From Pseudomonas mandelii (GTDB lineage: Bacteria > Pseudomonadota > Gammaproteobacteria > Pseudomonadales > Pseudomonadaceae): DNA of 64,000 nt. The position numbers and the translations under genes were made by a program. Under the pieces are notes generated by a model, which searched no databases, was not told the DNA's origin, and worked only from the letters and a program-made list of their open reading frames with translations. The DNA lies in NCBI RefSeq assembly GCF_024138395.1, contig NZ_JAMYDU010000004.1, forward strand, positions 1 through 64,000, given 5' to 3'. Shown one piece after another: positions 46,974 to 56,145 of this stretch (positions within the stretch are counted from its first letter, which is position 1; each line of letters begins with the position of its first letter).

Positions 46974-47141
46974 TGCATGCACAAAATAAACGACAGAATC
47001 AAAAACATCGATAAACCCCAATAAAATCAGCAATAAACTCAGAAGATGTATGCGATTATTTTTTCAATATGCGATTTTGCATGCATTTTCTTGACGCTAC
47101 CGAAGAGAAAGCTTAGGGTTTGATCAGTCGATTTGCATGCA
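46974..47141. promoter_or_regulatory. Divergent control region with three TGCATGCA operators
   Basis: TGCATGCA occurs at 46974-46981, 47078-47085 and 47134-47141, each with T-rich left and A-rich right flanks. The spacing is 104 and 56 bp. The region is AT-rich and lies between the two operons that start at 46813 and 47175. The likely binders are the two GntR paralogues. AAACAAGAAG between the last site and the CMD-family gene fits a Crc/Hfq motif. Confidence 0.7.
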
Positions 47142-47174
47142 AAACAAACAAGAAGCCAAACAGGAACGCTCAAC

Positions 47175-47627
47175 ATGTCTAAAGCTCCAGTCGATCTCAG
47201 CGCGATTACCCGGTCGGCAGGCCTGGATCCCGCCATTCAGAAACATTCATTGGAAACCTTCGGGCCGGCCTACCGCGATCTGCTGGGTTACGTTCCGCCT
47301 CGCATTCAGGCGCGTTTCGGTACAACCGGTGTGCTCGACCCCGAGCTGGTCAAGCTGCAAGAAGCCATGCGCAGTCACGCAATGAATACGCCGCATCTGG
47401 ATCCGAAAATGGTCCAGATCATCCTGTTCGGGATGTTGCTGATGGATGGCAACGATGCCGCCGAAACCCATTGCCTCGCTGCTCGCCGTTGCGGCGCCAG
47501 CTGGGAAGAATTGCAAGCCACTATCAGCCTCTGTTTCCTGTTCCGGGGGCTGCCAGCGGCAAACCGTGGCGCTGACCTTCTGGTCCGTGTTGCTGCTCGT
47601 GAAGAGCCAGTCGTCTACCCAACCTGA
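47175..47627 (+). CDS. Carboxymuconolactone decarboxylase-family protein
   Basis: 150 residues. CMD fold pattern: [20 protein letters not shown] then [17 protein letters not shown], with the conserved His and following Cys. There is no pcaB or pcaD partner, so it is not placed in the beta-ketoadipate route. As first gene of the meta-pathway operon it may decarboxylate the protocatechuate 2,3-cleavage product. Start 47175 with AGGAA eight bases upstream. 11 bp before the hydratase gene. Confidence 0.82.
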   Translation: MSKAPVDLSAITRSAGLDPAIQKHSLETFGPAYRDLLGYVPPRIQARFGTTGVLDPELVKLQEAMRSHAMNTPHLDPKMVQIILFGMLLMDGNDAAETHCLAARRCGASWEELQATISLCFLFRGLPAANRGADLLVRVAAREEPVVYPT

Positions 47628-47638
47628 GGAGCGTCGCC

Positions 47639-48442
47639 ATGAACAATTCGAATGTGCAGGATGCGGCCGACTTGCTTGACCAGGCCGCTCAAAGCGGTGA
47701 ATGGATAACGCCTCTGCGTGATATCCAACCCGCATTCAGCATCGACGATGCTTATGCGATTCAACAGATCAACACTGATCGTCAGTTGGCCAAGGGGCGA
47801 CGCATCGTCGGCCGAAAAATCGGCCTTACGTCGAAAGTGGTACAGAAGCAACTGGGCGTGGATCAGCCTGATTTCGGCGCCCTGTTCGATGACATGGGTT
47901 ATGGCAGTGGTGAAGTGATTGCCTGGGGTTCTTTGCATCAACCCAAGGTCGAAGCAGAAATCGCCTTTGTCCTCAAAAACAATCTGGACATGCCAAATCC
48001 TGGCTTGGTGGATGTGCTCGACGCCATCGACTACGCCTTGCCTGCGATTGAAATAGTCGGCAGTCGCATCGACAAGTGGAACATTCGCATCGTCGACACC
48101 GTCGCCGACAACGCCTCTTCGGGCGCCTACGTATTGGGCACCACTCCCCGGAACGTCAAGGACATCAACCTCGACCTGTGCGGCATGGTCATGGAACGTC
48201 GTGGCGAGCCGGTCTCTACCGGGGTCGGTAAAGCCTGCCTCGGCAACCCACTCAACGCAGTGGTATGGCTGGCACGCAAGATGGTCGAAGTGGGCCAACC
48301 ACTGCGCGCGGGTGACTTGGTGCTGTCTGGCGCCCTTGGGCCGATGGTCGAAGTACAACCAGGCGATATCGTCGAGGCACGCATCAACGGTCTGGGCTCG
48401 GTCACCGCCGTGTTTGGCACTGCACAAGAGGTATCAGCATGA
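47639..48442 (+). CDS. 2-oxopent-4-enoate (2-keto-4-pentenoate) hydratase
   Basis: 267 residues, close to MhpD/XylJ. Stretches [60 protein letters not shown] and [13 protein letters not shown] are all typical. It adds water to 2-oxopent-4-enoate to give 4-hydroxy-2-oxovalerate for the aldolase encoded downstream. GAGGAGCGTCGCC precedes the ATG. Overlaps the decarboxylase gene by four bases, fitting the known complex of these two enzymes. Confidence 0.92.
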   Translation: MNNSNVQDAADLLDQAAQSGEWITPLRDIQPAFSIDDAYAIQQINTDRQLAKGRRIVGRKIGLTSKVVQKQLGVDQPDFGALFDDMGYGSGEVIAWGSLHQPKVEAEIAFVLKNNLDMPNPGLVDVLDAIDYALPAIEIVGSRIDKWNIRIVDTVADNASSGAYVLGTTPRNVKDINLDLCGMVMERRGEPVSTGVGKACLGNPLNAVVWLARKMVEVGQPLRAGDLVLSGALGPMVEVQPGDIVEARINGLGSVTAVFGTAQEVSA

Positions 48443-49206
48443 GCAACATCGCAGAATTCGCCGCGCGCCTGGACGAGGCCGCCCGCACAGCAACCGCCAC
48501 CCAACAGATCGATCCCGAGTCGGTGATGAGCCTGGAACAGGCCTACCAAATCCAGGCCGCCAACATTGCTCATCGGGTCGAACGCGGGGAGAAACTGGTC
48601 GGCGTGAAGATGGGTTTTACCAGCCGCGCCAAGATGATTCAGATGGGTATCGACGACGTGATCTGGGGCCGTCTGACCAGTGATATGCGAGTCGAGGAAG
48701 GCACAGCGCTGAAATTGTCCGATTACGTCCACCCGCGGGTCGAGCCTGAAATTGCGTTCCTGCTCAAAGCCCCCTTGGCTGGCGACGTGAGTGCCAGCGA
48801 AGCGCTGGCAGCGGTCGAGGCCGTGGCCCCGGCACTGGAGATCATCGATTCGCGCTACAAGGACTTCAAGTTCTCACTGCCTGACGTCATTGCCGACAAC
48901 GCCTCATCTTCAGGATTCGTGATCGGCAACTGGCATGCTCCGGACACTGACCTGAGCAACTTGGGCATGGTCATGAGTTTCGACGGCAAGGTACAACACG
49001 TTGGCTCCAGTGCGGCGATTCTCGGCAATCCGGTGCGCGCACTGGTGGCTGCTGCACGCCTGGCGGCTGAAGCAGGCATCCCGCTGCAGGCTGGCTCCAT
49101 CGTCATGGCTGGCGCAGCGACCGCGGCCGAATGGCTGTTACCGGGGACTTATGTTCGCCTGGAAATGCAGAACCTGGGCTCTATCGGTTTCCACGTTCAG
49201 GAGTAA
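48439..49206 (+). CDS. 4-oxalocrotonate decarboxylase
   Basis: 255 residues, homologous to the preceding hydratase but of the XylI/DmpH type: [48 protein letters not shown], and [16 protein letters not shown]. It converts 2-oxohex-3-enedioate to 2-oxopent-4-enoate. ATG overlaps the hydratase stop. With the tautomerase next to it, it shows that the oxidative (oxalocrotonate) branch is used, not the hydrolytic branch. Confidence 0.92.
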   Translation: MSNIAEFAARLDEAARTATATQQIDPESVMSLEQAYQIQAANIAHRVERGEKLVGVKMGFTSRAKMIQMGIDDVIWGRLTSDMRVEEGTALKLSDYVHPRVEPEIAFLLKAPLAGDVSASEALAAVEAVAPALEIIDSRYKDFKFSLPDVIADNASSSGFVIGNWHAPDTDLSNLGMVMSFDGKVQHVGSSAAILGNPVRALVAAARLAAEAGIPLQAGSIVMAGAATAAEWLLPGTYVRLEMQNLGSIGFHVQE

Positions 49207-49209
49207 GTC

Positions 49210-49413
49210 ATGCCTATCGCCATCATCAATATCATCGAAGGCCGCAGCGACGAGAAGAAGCAGGCGTTGATCGCCAGCGTCTCCCAAGCCATCGCGCAAA
49301 GCCTGGATGCTCCGCTGGAAAGCGTTCGGGTCCTGGTCCAGGAATACCCAGACAACCTGTGGGCCGCCGGCGGCGAAACTATCCGCGAGCGACGCAGCAA
49401 GGCCAGCCAATAG
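49210..49413 (+). CDS. 4-oxalocrotonate tautomerase
   Basis: 67 residues. After Met removal the catalytic Pro is first (PIAIINIIEGRSDEKK), Arg follows at the expected site (EGR), and SVRVLVQEYPDNLWAAGG gives the second Arg and the aromatic residue (Trp). It isomerises 2-hydroxymuconate to 2-oxohex-3-enedioate. Three bases after the decarboxylase stop. Confidence 0.94.
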   Translation: MPIAIINIIEGRSDEKKQALIASVSQAIAQSLDAPLESVRVLVQEYPDNLWAAGGETIRERRSKASQ

Positions 49414-49458
49414 CTCCGATCCCGACGCGGCAACGCACAGCACAAGAAGGACAATAAG

Positions 49459-50400
49459 ATGAGCAAGCCTGTAAAAGTCGCCATCATCGGTTCCGGTAAC
49501 ATTGGCACCGATTTGATGATCAAAATCCTGCGTCATGGCAAGTACCTGGTAATGGGTGCCATGGTGGGTATCGACCCGGCCTCCGATGGCTTGGCCCGTG
49601 CCGAGCGCATGGGTGTCGCAACTACCGCGGGGGGCATTGAAGGCTTGCTGGCGATGGAAGGCTTCAAGGACATCAAGATCGTGTTCGACGCCACTTCCGC
49701 CGGCGCCCATGCTCACCACAATGCCTTGCTTCAACCTCACGGCATCAAGGTCATAGACCTTACGCCAGCAGCCATTGGCCCCTACGTGATTCCAGCGATC
49801 AACCTGGATTCGGAACTCGATGCCAGCAACCTGAATATGGTCACCTGCGGCGGCCAAGCCACGATTCCGATCGTCGCTGCGGTATCCCGCGTGGCCAAGG
49901 TTCACTATGGCGAAATTGTTGCCTCGATCTCCAGCAAGTCAGCAGGTCCGGGGACTCGAGCCAATATCGACGAGTTCACCGAAACCACCACCGCCGCCAT
50001 CGAGAAACTCGGTGGTGCTACCCGTGGCAAGGCGATGATTGTACTTAACCCGGCCGAGCCGCCGCTGATCATGCGCGACACTGTCTTTGTGCTGTCCGAA
50101 TTGGCTGACCAGGATGAAATCGAACGCTCGATTCTCGACATGGTGTCGAGCATGCAGAGCTACGTGCCGGGTTATCGCCTCAAACAAAGCGTGCAGTTCG
50201 AAGTGATCCCGCCTGAAGTACCGGTCAATGTCCCGGGCCTGGGCTACCTGAGTGGCCTGAAAACTTCGGTGTTCCTTGAGGTGGAAGGCGCAGCGCATTA
50301 CCTGCCCGCCTACGCCGGCAACCTGGACATCATGACTTCGGCCGCCATGGCGTGTGCCGAACGCATTGCCGCCACCCGCCTGAACGCAGTCGAGGCCTGA
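49459..50400 (+). CDS. Acylating acetaldehyde dehydrogenase
   Basis: 313 residues, family length (MhpF/DmpF). NAD motif [16 protein letters not shown], catalytic Cys in [16 protein letters not shown], and [20 protein letters not shown]. It makes acetyl-CoA from acetaldehyde, channelled from the aldolase. AAGGACAATAAG precedes the start. Stop lies three bases before the aldolase gene, as usual for this enzyme pair. Confidence 0.95.
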   Translation: MSKPVKVAIIGSGNIGTDLMIKILRHGKYLVMGAMVGIDPASDGLARAERMGVATTAGGIEGLLAMEGFKDIKIVFDATSAGAHAHHNALLQPHGIKVIDLTPAAIGPYVIPAINLDSELDASNLNMVTCGGQATIPIVAAVSRVAKVHYGEIVASISSKSAGPGTRANIDEFTETTTAAIEKLGGATRGKAMIVLNPAEPPLIMRDTVFVLSELADQDEIERSILDMVSSMQSYVPGYRLKQSVQFEVIPPEVPVNVPGLGYLSGLKTSVFLEVEGAAHYLPAYAGNLDIMTSAAMACAERIAATRLNAVEA

Positions 50401-50403
50401 CGC

Positions 50404-51417
50404 ATGGACATCAAGAAAAAGCTCTACATCTCAGACGTCACCCTGCGCGACGGCAGCCATGCCATTCGCCACCAGTATTCGATCAAGAATGCTCAGGACA
50501 TCGCTCGCGCACTGGACAAGGCAAAAGTCGACGCCATCGAAGTCGCACACGGCGACGGCTTGCAAGGTTCGAGCTTCAACTATGGTTTTTCAGCGCACTC
50601 GGATCTGGAATACATCGAGGCGGTGGCGGATGTCATCAGCCACGCCAAAATCACCACGTTGCTGTTGCCCGGTATCGGTACGGTTCACGACCTCAAGGCG
50701 GCTTACAACGCCGGCGCTCGCGTCGTTCGAATCGCCACTCACTGCACGGAAGCAGACGTGTCACGCCAGCATATCGAGTACGCTCGTGAACTGGGCATGG
50801 ATACCGTCGGCTTCCTGATGATGAGCCATATGCTCGCACCGCAAGACCTGGCTAAACAGGCGAAGCTGATGGAGAGCTATGGCGCCACCTGCGTGTACAT
50901 GGCCGACTCTGGCGGCGCGATGAACATGCAGGACATTCGCGAGCGCTTCCGCGCGTTCAAGGCTGTGCTCAAGGCTGAAACTGAAACCGGCATGCACGCT
51001 CACCACAACCTGTCGCTGGGTGTCGCCAACTCGATCACTGCGGTGGAAGAAGGTTGTGACCGCATTGATGCCAGCCTTGCCGGCATGGGTGCCGGTGCGG
51101 GCAACGCGCCACTGGAAGTCTTTATCGCTGCTGCCGAGCGCCTGGGCTGGAACCACGGTACGGACCTCTACACCCTGATGGACGCCGCCGATGACATCGT
51201 CCGTCCCTTGCAGGATCGCCCGGTACGGGTTGATCGCGAAAGCCTGGCCCTGGGATATGCCGGGGTCTATTCAAGCTTCCTGCGACACGCTGAAGTCGCG
51301 GCAACCAAATACGGCCTCAAGACTGTCGATATCCTCGTTGAACTGGGCAAGCGCCGCATGGTTGGGGGGCAGGAAGACATGATCGTCGACGTGGCTCTGG
51401 ACCTGCTTCGTCGTTGA
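50404..51417 (+). CDS. 4-hydroxy-2-oxovalerate aldolase
   Basis: 337 residues (MhpE/DmpG). TIM barrel with metal Asp in [13 protein letters not shown] and HAHHN in [15 protein letters not shown], plus the C-terminal communication domain. It splits 4-hydroxy-2-oxovalerate to pyruvate and acetaldehyde and forms a complex with the dehydrogenase encoded just before. Confidence 0.95.
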   Translation: MDIKKKLYISDVTLRDGSHAIRHQYSIKNAQDIARALDKAKVDAIEVAHGDGLQGSSFNYGFSAHSDLEYIEAVADVISHAKITTLLLPGIGTVHDLKAAYNAGARVVRIATHCTEADVSRQHIEYARELGMDTVGFLMMSHMLAPQDLAKQAKLMESYGATCVYMADSGGAMNMQDIRERFRAFKAVLKAETETGMHAHHNLSLGVANSITAVEEGCDRIDASLAGMGAGAGNAPLEVFIAAAERLGWNHGTDLYTLMDAADDIVRPLQDRPVRVDRESLALGYAGVYSSFLRHAEVAATKYGLKTVDILVELGKRRMVGGQEDMIVDVALDLLRR

Positions 51418-51447
51418 ACCTGAACAATAAAAAGGTGAGTTGAATCC

Positions 51448-52476
51448 ATGAACAAAACCAGCAAGTTTCATCCTGAACCTCTTTATGACGTTTCGAACCT
51501 CGGTCATGTCGAGCTTAATACTCCTGACCTGGCCGCCAGCGTGCGCTTCTTCACTGAAGTTTACGGCCTGGATCTGGTCACTACCCAAGGCGACTCGGCT
51601 TACCTGAGAGCGTGGGGCGACCACGATCTCACCTCGCTGAAACTGACTCAGGCTCGGCAAGCAGGCGCCGCGCACATCGGCTGGCGCGTCATGAGTCCGC
51701 AGGCACTGGAACGTCGTGTCGCGGCACTGAAAGCCTATGGTGTTGAAGGAAAATGGATCGATGGCGACGTCGGTCATGGCGCTGCCTACAGCTTTATCGC
51801 ACCGAGCGGGCACCGTATGGAGGTCTACTATGAGGCCGAAAAGTATGTGCCGACCGCGGACAAGAAGCCGTACCTGCCCAACCAGCCGCAAAAATTCAGC
51901 GGCCGCGGCGTGGCGGCTGCACGCATCGACCACATCAACATTCTGACTCAGGATGTGGTCAAGACTCGCGAATTCGCAGACCAGACCATGGGCTTCAAAT
52001 TGCGCGAGCATTTGATCCCGGGCGGCCAAGGCGAAGAAGTCGGTGCCTGGATGAGCCTGATGAACAAGGCCCATGACTTGGCTATCACCAAGGAGCCGAG
52101 TCCGACTGCCAGCGGTCGACTCCATCACTTGGCCTATGCCGTTGAAAATCGGGAAGACGTATTGCGCGCTGCAGATATCTTCATGGAGAACGACGTCCAC
52201 ATCGAATTCGGCCCGGCCAAGCATTCGCGTACGCAAGGTTTCTTTCTGTACGTGTACGAACCGGGCGGCAACCGCATTGAAGTCTTCTCCGGCGGCATTC
52301 ACATCTTCACTCCCGATTGGGAACCTGTGACCTGGGGCACCGAAGTCAAAGGCCGTTCCACCGCGTGGGGCCTTGGCGTACCGGAGAGCTTCCACAAGTA
52401 CGCGACACCCGATGTACAGGTGCCAGAGGCAACCCCCGCGGCCAAAGCTGCTGCGATGGCTGCGTTAAGCGAGTGA
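51448..52476 (+). CDS. Extradiol ring-cleavage dioxygenase (type I, VOC fold)
   Basis: 342 residues, two VOC domains. Metal ligands His162 (RIDHINIL), His227 (RLHHLAYAV) and Glu278 (GGNRIEVF); His209 and Trp201 (GAWMSLMNKAHD) match second-sphere residues of homoprotocatechuate 2,3-dioxygenase, and Asn164 is also kept. The closest remembered relative is that enzyme group, whose substrates carry a carboxylate, rather than XylE. Given a dehydroshikimate dehydratase in the same operon, protocatechuate (2,3-cleavage) is the best substrate guess; catechol is the alternative. AACAATAAAAAGGTGAG precedes the gene. Confidence 0.9.
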   Translation: MNKTSKFHPEPLYDVSNLGHVELNTPDLAASVRFFTEVYGLDLVTTQGDSAYLRAWGDHDLTSLKLTQARQAGAAHIGWRVMSPQALERRVAALKAYGVEGKWIDGDVGHGAAYSFIAPSGHRMEVYYEAEKYVPTADKKPYLPNQPQKFSGRGVAAARIDHINILTQDVVKTREFADQTMGFKLREHLIPGGQGEEVGAWMSLMNKAHDLAITKEPSPTASGRLHHLAYAVENREDVLRAADIFMENDVHIEFGPAKHSRTQGFFLYVYEPGGNRIEVFSGGIHIFTPDWEPVTWGTEVKGRSTAWGLGVPESFHKYATPDVQVPEATPAAKAAAMAALSE

Positions 52477-52589
52477 GGTCTGAGCCTGTCGGCGAATAGC
52501 TGACAGGCCGCCAGACATCGCGGATGATAGGGCGTATCGAGACGGCAATGTTTGCCGTCTCTCGAGTGATTGGGTCAGAGGCCTTTGCA

Positions 52590-53315
52590 GTGAACGAGAT
52601 GTTGATGGAAGAGAGCCTGCACGCGCAGGAAGACAGCACGACTACCCATGCCACCTCCTTGGTCAAGCGTCTGCGTATGGCGATCATGACCGGTGAGTTG
52701 GCCCCGGGTAGCAAGCTGCGCCTGGATGCACTGCGCGAAAAGCTGGGTCTGACCATCAGTCGAAGTCCACTGCGCGAGGCCCTTTCCCGGCTGGGCGCTG
52801 AAGGCCTTGTCCTCATCGAGGACAACCGCGGCTATCGGGTTATCCCGGTTTCGGAAGAAAACCTTCAGGAAATTGCGAAACTGCGGGTGCACTCCGAAAG
52901 CCTGGCGTTACGCGAAGCGATTGCCAAGGGTGATCAAGCTTGGCTCGACGGTGTATGCCAGGCCGAAGCCGCCCTTCGCGAAATCAAGCGCAGCGACCAG
53001 GCGGTCGCTGGGCGCCAAGAAGCCTGGGAGCACGCTCATCGTGACTTTCACCTGAAGTTGCTCGAGGCCTGCGCCATGCCGTTGCTGCTTAACTACTGCA
53101 ACACCTTGCACGACCTGAACGATCGTTACCGTCGCATGTTCCTGGCCAAGAACCCTTTTGACCGGGATGTGAACGGCGAACATGCGGCCATCGTTGCTGC
53201 CACCAAGGAACGTAACGCCGACCTGGCATGCGCCCTTCTGGCCCAGCATATCCAGCGCACCACGCAGAACATCTGCCGGAGCCTGGTCGCTCAAAATCTC
53301 CAGACACCCGGTTGA
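52590..53315 (+). CDS. GntR-family (FCD) regulator, paralogue 2
   Basis: 241 residues from GTG at 52590, preceded by AGAGGCCTTTGCA as in paralogue 1. The DNA-binding half is almost identical (KRLRMAIMTGELAPGSKLRL, LTISRSPLREALSRL), so both should bind the same operators. Differences gather in the ligand half (LRVHSESLALREAIAKG against LRVHFEGLALRESITKG), so they may answer to different intermediates. Located inside the plus operon between the dioxygenase and the dehydratase. Confidence 0.88.
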   Translation: MNEMLMEESLHAQEDSTTTHATSLVKRLRMAIMTGELAPGSKLRLDALREKLGLTISRSPLREALSRLGAEGLVLIEDNRGYRVIPVSEENLQEIAKLRVHSESLALREAIAKGDQAWLDGVCQAEAALREIKRSDQAVAGRQEAWEHAHRDFHLKLLEACAMPLLLNYCNTLHDLNDRYRRMFLAKNPFDRDVNGEHAAIVAATKERNADLACALLAQHIQRTTQNICRSLVAQNLQTPG

Positions 53316-53394
53316 TTCGCTCCAGAACGACCCTGCGGTAGATTCAAACACAATAAATAATACGACGCCGTCATGGCCGTCGTAGGGAGACTCT

Positions 53395-54903
53395 ATGCGC
53401 CATTCAATCGCAACAATGGTTCTGTCCGGTAGCCTGCCAGAAAAAATGAAAGCCGCAGCCCATGCCGGTTTCGACGCCATTGAGTTATTCGAAAACGACC
53501 TGATTCAATGCGACCTCAGCCTTGCCGAAATACGCGAACTTGCGTTGCAATTGAACCTGAGGCTGGACATCTATCAGCCTTTACGGGATTTCGAGGGCGT
53601 ATCGGCCGCGCAGCTGGCACGTAACCTCGACCGGGCGGAATACAAATTCGACATCATGCAAGAGTTGGGCATCGACTTGATGGGGGTTTGCTCCAACGCG
53701 CAAGCCGATGCACTGGGTGATCGCCAATTGATCGCTGATCAGCTGGCTGAACTTGCACAACGTGCAGCTCGGCGGCAACTGCGAATCGGTTTCGAATCGT
53801 TGTCGTGGGGCACTCACTGCAATCGCTGGAGCCATGCCTGGGAGGCGGTGCAACGCGCCGATCAGCACAACCTCGGGCTGATTCTGGACAGCTACCATAC
53901 GCTGGCACTGCACGATGACTACAGCGCCATTGTTGAAATCCCCGGTGAGCGGATCTTCTACTTTCAGCTGTCCGATGCCCCCTTCGAGATCGGTTCACCT
54001 CCCCTCTATACACGGCCATTGCGAACCCTTCCTGGACTCGGTCAATTCGACATGGTCGGCTTCACCGATACCGTTTTACAAACCGGCTACCAAGGTCCTT
54101 TATCGCTGGAAATATTCAGCGACGAATACCGCGGCGCTCCAGCAGAGTCGACTGCACGTGGCGCCAAAGCCTCACTTTTATGGCTAGAGGAACGTGTGCA
54201 AGAGCGGCGCCTGGCTCGCGGTGAACCCTCCTCGCCAATTCTCAAAGCACCGGAGCCTTCGCGTGAATTGTCTCCTTACTCGTTAATCAGCGAATCCCCT
54301 GAGGCAAACGAGTTGCAGCATCTCCTGGGTTTGATTGGACCATGGAGCACAGAGGCAGTAGCTCAGGCCGTTCCGGCCGGCGAAATGGAAACCTTCAGTG
54401 CCGAGTACCGCAGACGCTTCGCCATGCAGCGCCAGATACCGATCCTCAAGCACGATCCCAAGGGTGTGATACGTGGCAGGACTCTCTTCACTGATGTCTG
54501 CGCCATCGAGCTGGAAACCTCCATTCACAGTGCCACGCTGGTAGCAAACGCCAGCAAGGACCGCCGCTTTACCCGCCTGACCATTGCCGTCCCAGACCTA
54601 CAGAAAGCGCTAATGGCCATTGGCGGCGACAGTCAGCCGCCACTGGTTCTGTCGGCTCATTACTACGACGACCTGCGTGCCCGCTTCTCCCTGAGCGAGG
54701 ATAAGACCAACAGCTTGCGCAAACTAAACGCTGCCTATGACCGGCAAGGTGATGGCGAGCTCTTACAAGCCTTCGTTCCGGTCGGTACCGATGGATTTTG
54801 CCTGCACGTGGTTGAGCGTCGACCTGGCTATCCATCCCAGTCATGGGACATGGCCAACGCTTACGTGGTGAACGCGGCGCTGAAGGCCCGCCTGTCTAAA
54901 TAA
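53395..54903 (+). CDS. quiC: 3-dehydroshikimate dehydratase with degenerate HPPD-like C-terminal domain
   Basis: 502 residues. Residues 1 to about 280 form a sugar-isomerase-like TIM barrel (AGFDAIELFENDL, GFESLSWGTHCNRW, LILDSYHTLALHD, LEIFSDEYRGA) with metal-type Glu, His and Asp. Residues about 300-502 resemble only part of a VOC/HPPD domain, ending CLHVVERRPGY. QuiC proteins of P. putida have this fusion but are longer (about 630 residues), so a sub-domain seems lost. It makes protocatechuate from 3-dehydroshikimate. GTAGGGAG precedes the ATG. Last gene of the plus operon. Confidence 0.85.
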   Translation: MRHSIATMVLSGSLPEKMKAAAHAGFDAIELFENDLIQCDLSLAEIRELALQLNLRLDIYQPLRDFEGVSAAQLARNLDRAEYKFDIMQELGIDLMGVCSNAQADALGDRQLIADQLAELAQRAARRQLRIGFESLSWGTHCNRWSHAWEAVQRADQHNLGLILDSYHTLALHDDYSAIVEIPGERIFYFQLSDAPFEIGSPPLYTRPLRTLPGLGQFDMVGFTDTVLQTGYQGPLSLEIFSDEYRGAPAESTARGAKASLLWLEERVQERRLARGEPSSPILKAPEPSRELSPYSLISESPEANELQHLLGLIGPWSTEAVAQAVPAGEMETFSAEYRRRFAMQRQIPILKHDPKGVIRGRTLFTDVCAIELETSIHSATLVANASKDRRFTRLTIAVPDLQKALMAIGGDSQPPLVLSAHYYDDLRARFSLSEDKTNSLRKLNAAYDRQGDGELLQAFVPVGTDGFCLHVVERRPGYPSQSWDMANAYVVNAALKARLSK

Positions 54904-54990
54904 ATGCACCGCAGCCGTGAAATCTGCATCCGCAGGTCTGTTTAAGCGACATCCCGAACAATTAAAACAACTGTGCAGGAGCACGGGACA

Positions 54991-56145
54991 ATGTTGACTC
55001 ATTTGAAAGTCCGGACTGGCATGATCGGCGTACTGATCGCTTTTGTGTTCGCTTTGCTGCTTGCCAGTCTCAACGGGTTTTACGGAGCTCAAACAAGCGA
55101 TGAACAAATTAGGGACCTTAACCTGCTGACGGCGGTTCAGCTGGACAAGCTCGACAATGCTGCGATTTGGGTGACGCGAGCCAGCGCTACCAGCCACAGC
55201 TCATTGCTTGATCGACTGGCGGGCGCACCGAATCGGCCGATCAAGGCGCCGCTGCCGCCAAGGAGCGTCTGAACAACGCCCAAAAGCTGATCAGCGAAAT
55301 CATCCCCACACTGACCGCCCCGCAATTGATTGCCGCCGGGCGCGAGCTGGAACAAGTGTCTCTGAATACGCCAAGGTCGTGCAGCAACAAATCAATAGCA
55401 CCCGACTAGGAGACTTGGTCGAATACTCAAGGATGAATGACAGCGCCAAGACGCTCGGTCAACGTTATGGGCAAGTTCGTGATGCGTTTACGGCGCTCAT
55501 CACATCTCATATCGCGCAGACCATGGCTGATTCCCGCCAGCGCATCCATCAGGCACAACTCGCCACCGGCGCTCTGTTAGTCCTGACGCTTTTGCTCGCG
55601 ATCGCTTGTAGGGTGTTCATTTCAAATCGAGTACTGCTGCCTTTACGCCAAGCCGGTGAGCGCTTCAATGAAATGGCACGCGGGGACCTCAGCTAGCCGA
55701 TAACAGCTGTCAGTCGCAACGAGATTGGTCAACTGTTTGCCTCGTTGGCGAACATGCAAAAAAACCAGCGCAACACACTTTCCCAGCTCAGCAATACAGC
55801 AGCGCTCGTCTCTGACGCTGCGCACAACCTCAACGGTATCACTCGGGAGAGTTCACGCGATTTGCAACAACAGCATGCCGAGCTTGAGATGGCCGTAACC
55901 GCAGTCACCGAAATGACATCGGCGGTTGAGGAGGTATCACGTAACGCGGTGTCCACTTCCGAGGCTGCAACGGCATCAAATCGTCTAGCCAATGAAAGCC
56001 GTGAACAGGTTCGGCGAGTAAGGACCGAGATCGATTCAATGAACACCGACGTGCAAAGCACGGGCGAAATTATCCAGCGACTGGCGAGCCAGACCAGGGA
56101 CATTGGCAAGGTGCTGGATGTCATTCGGTCTGTCTCTGAACAAAC
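54991..56145 (+). pseudogene. Methyl-accepting chemotaxis protein, broken and truncated
   Basis: Start 54991 with AGGAG upstream; first helix VLIAFVFALLLASLNGFYGA. The frame is lost near 55210-55235, resumes as AAAAKERLNNAQKLISEII in another frame, and shifts again near 55365 to SEYAKVVQQQINSTRL. A TAG at 55694-55696 replaces a codon in GDLS-PITAVSRNEIGQ. The signalling domain stops at VLDVIRSVSEQT, where NLLALNAAIEAARA should follow. There the sequence joins a PQQ dehydrogenase fragment. At least four lesions make it non-functional. Confidence 0.92.

Noticed and set aside
47175-47627. Standard PcaC of the beta-ketoadipate pathway
   Set aside because: No pcaHG, pcaB or pcaD is present in the window, and the gene heads a meta-pathway operon.
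51448-52476. 4-hydroxyphenylpyruvate dioxygenase
   Set aside because: It has VOC domains, but the active-site pattern (His162, His227, Glu278, Trp201, His209) is that of type I extradiol dioxygenases.
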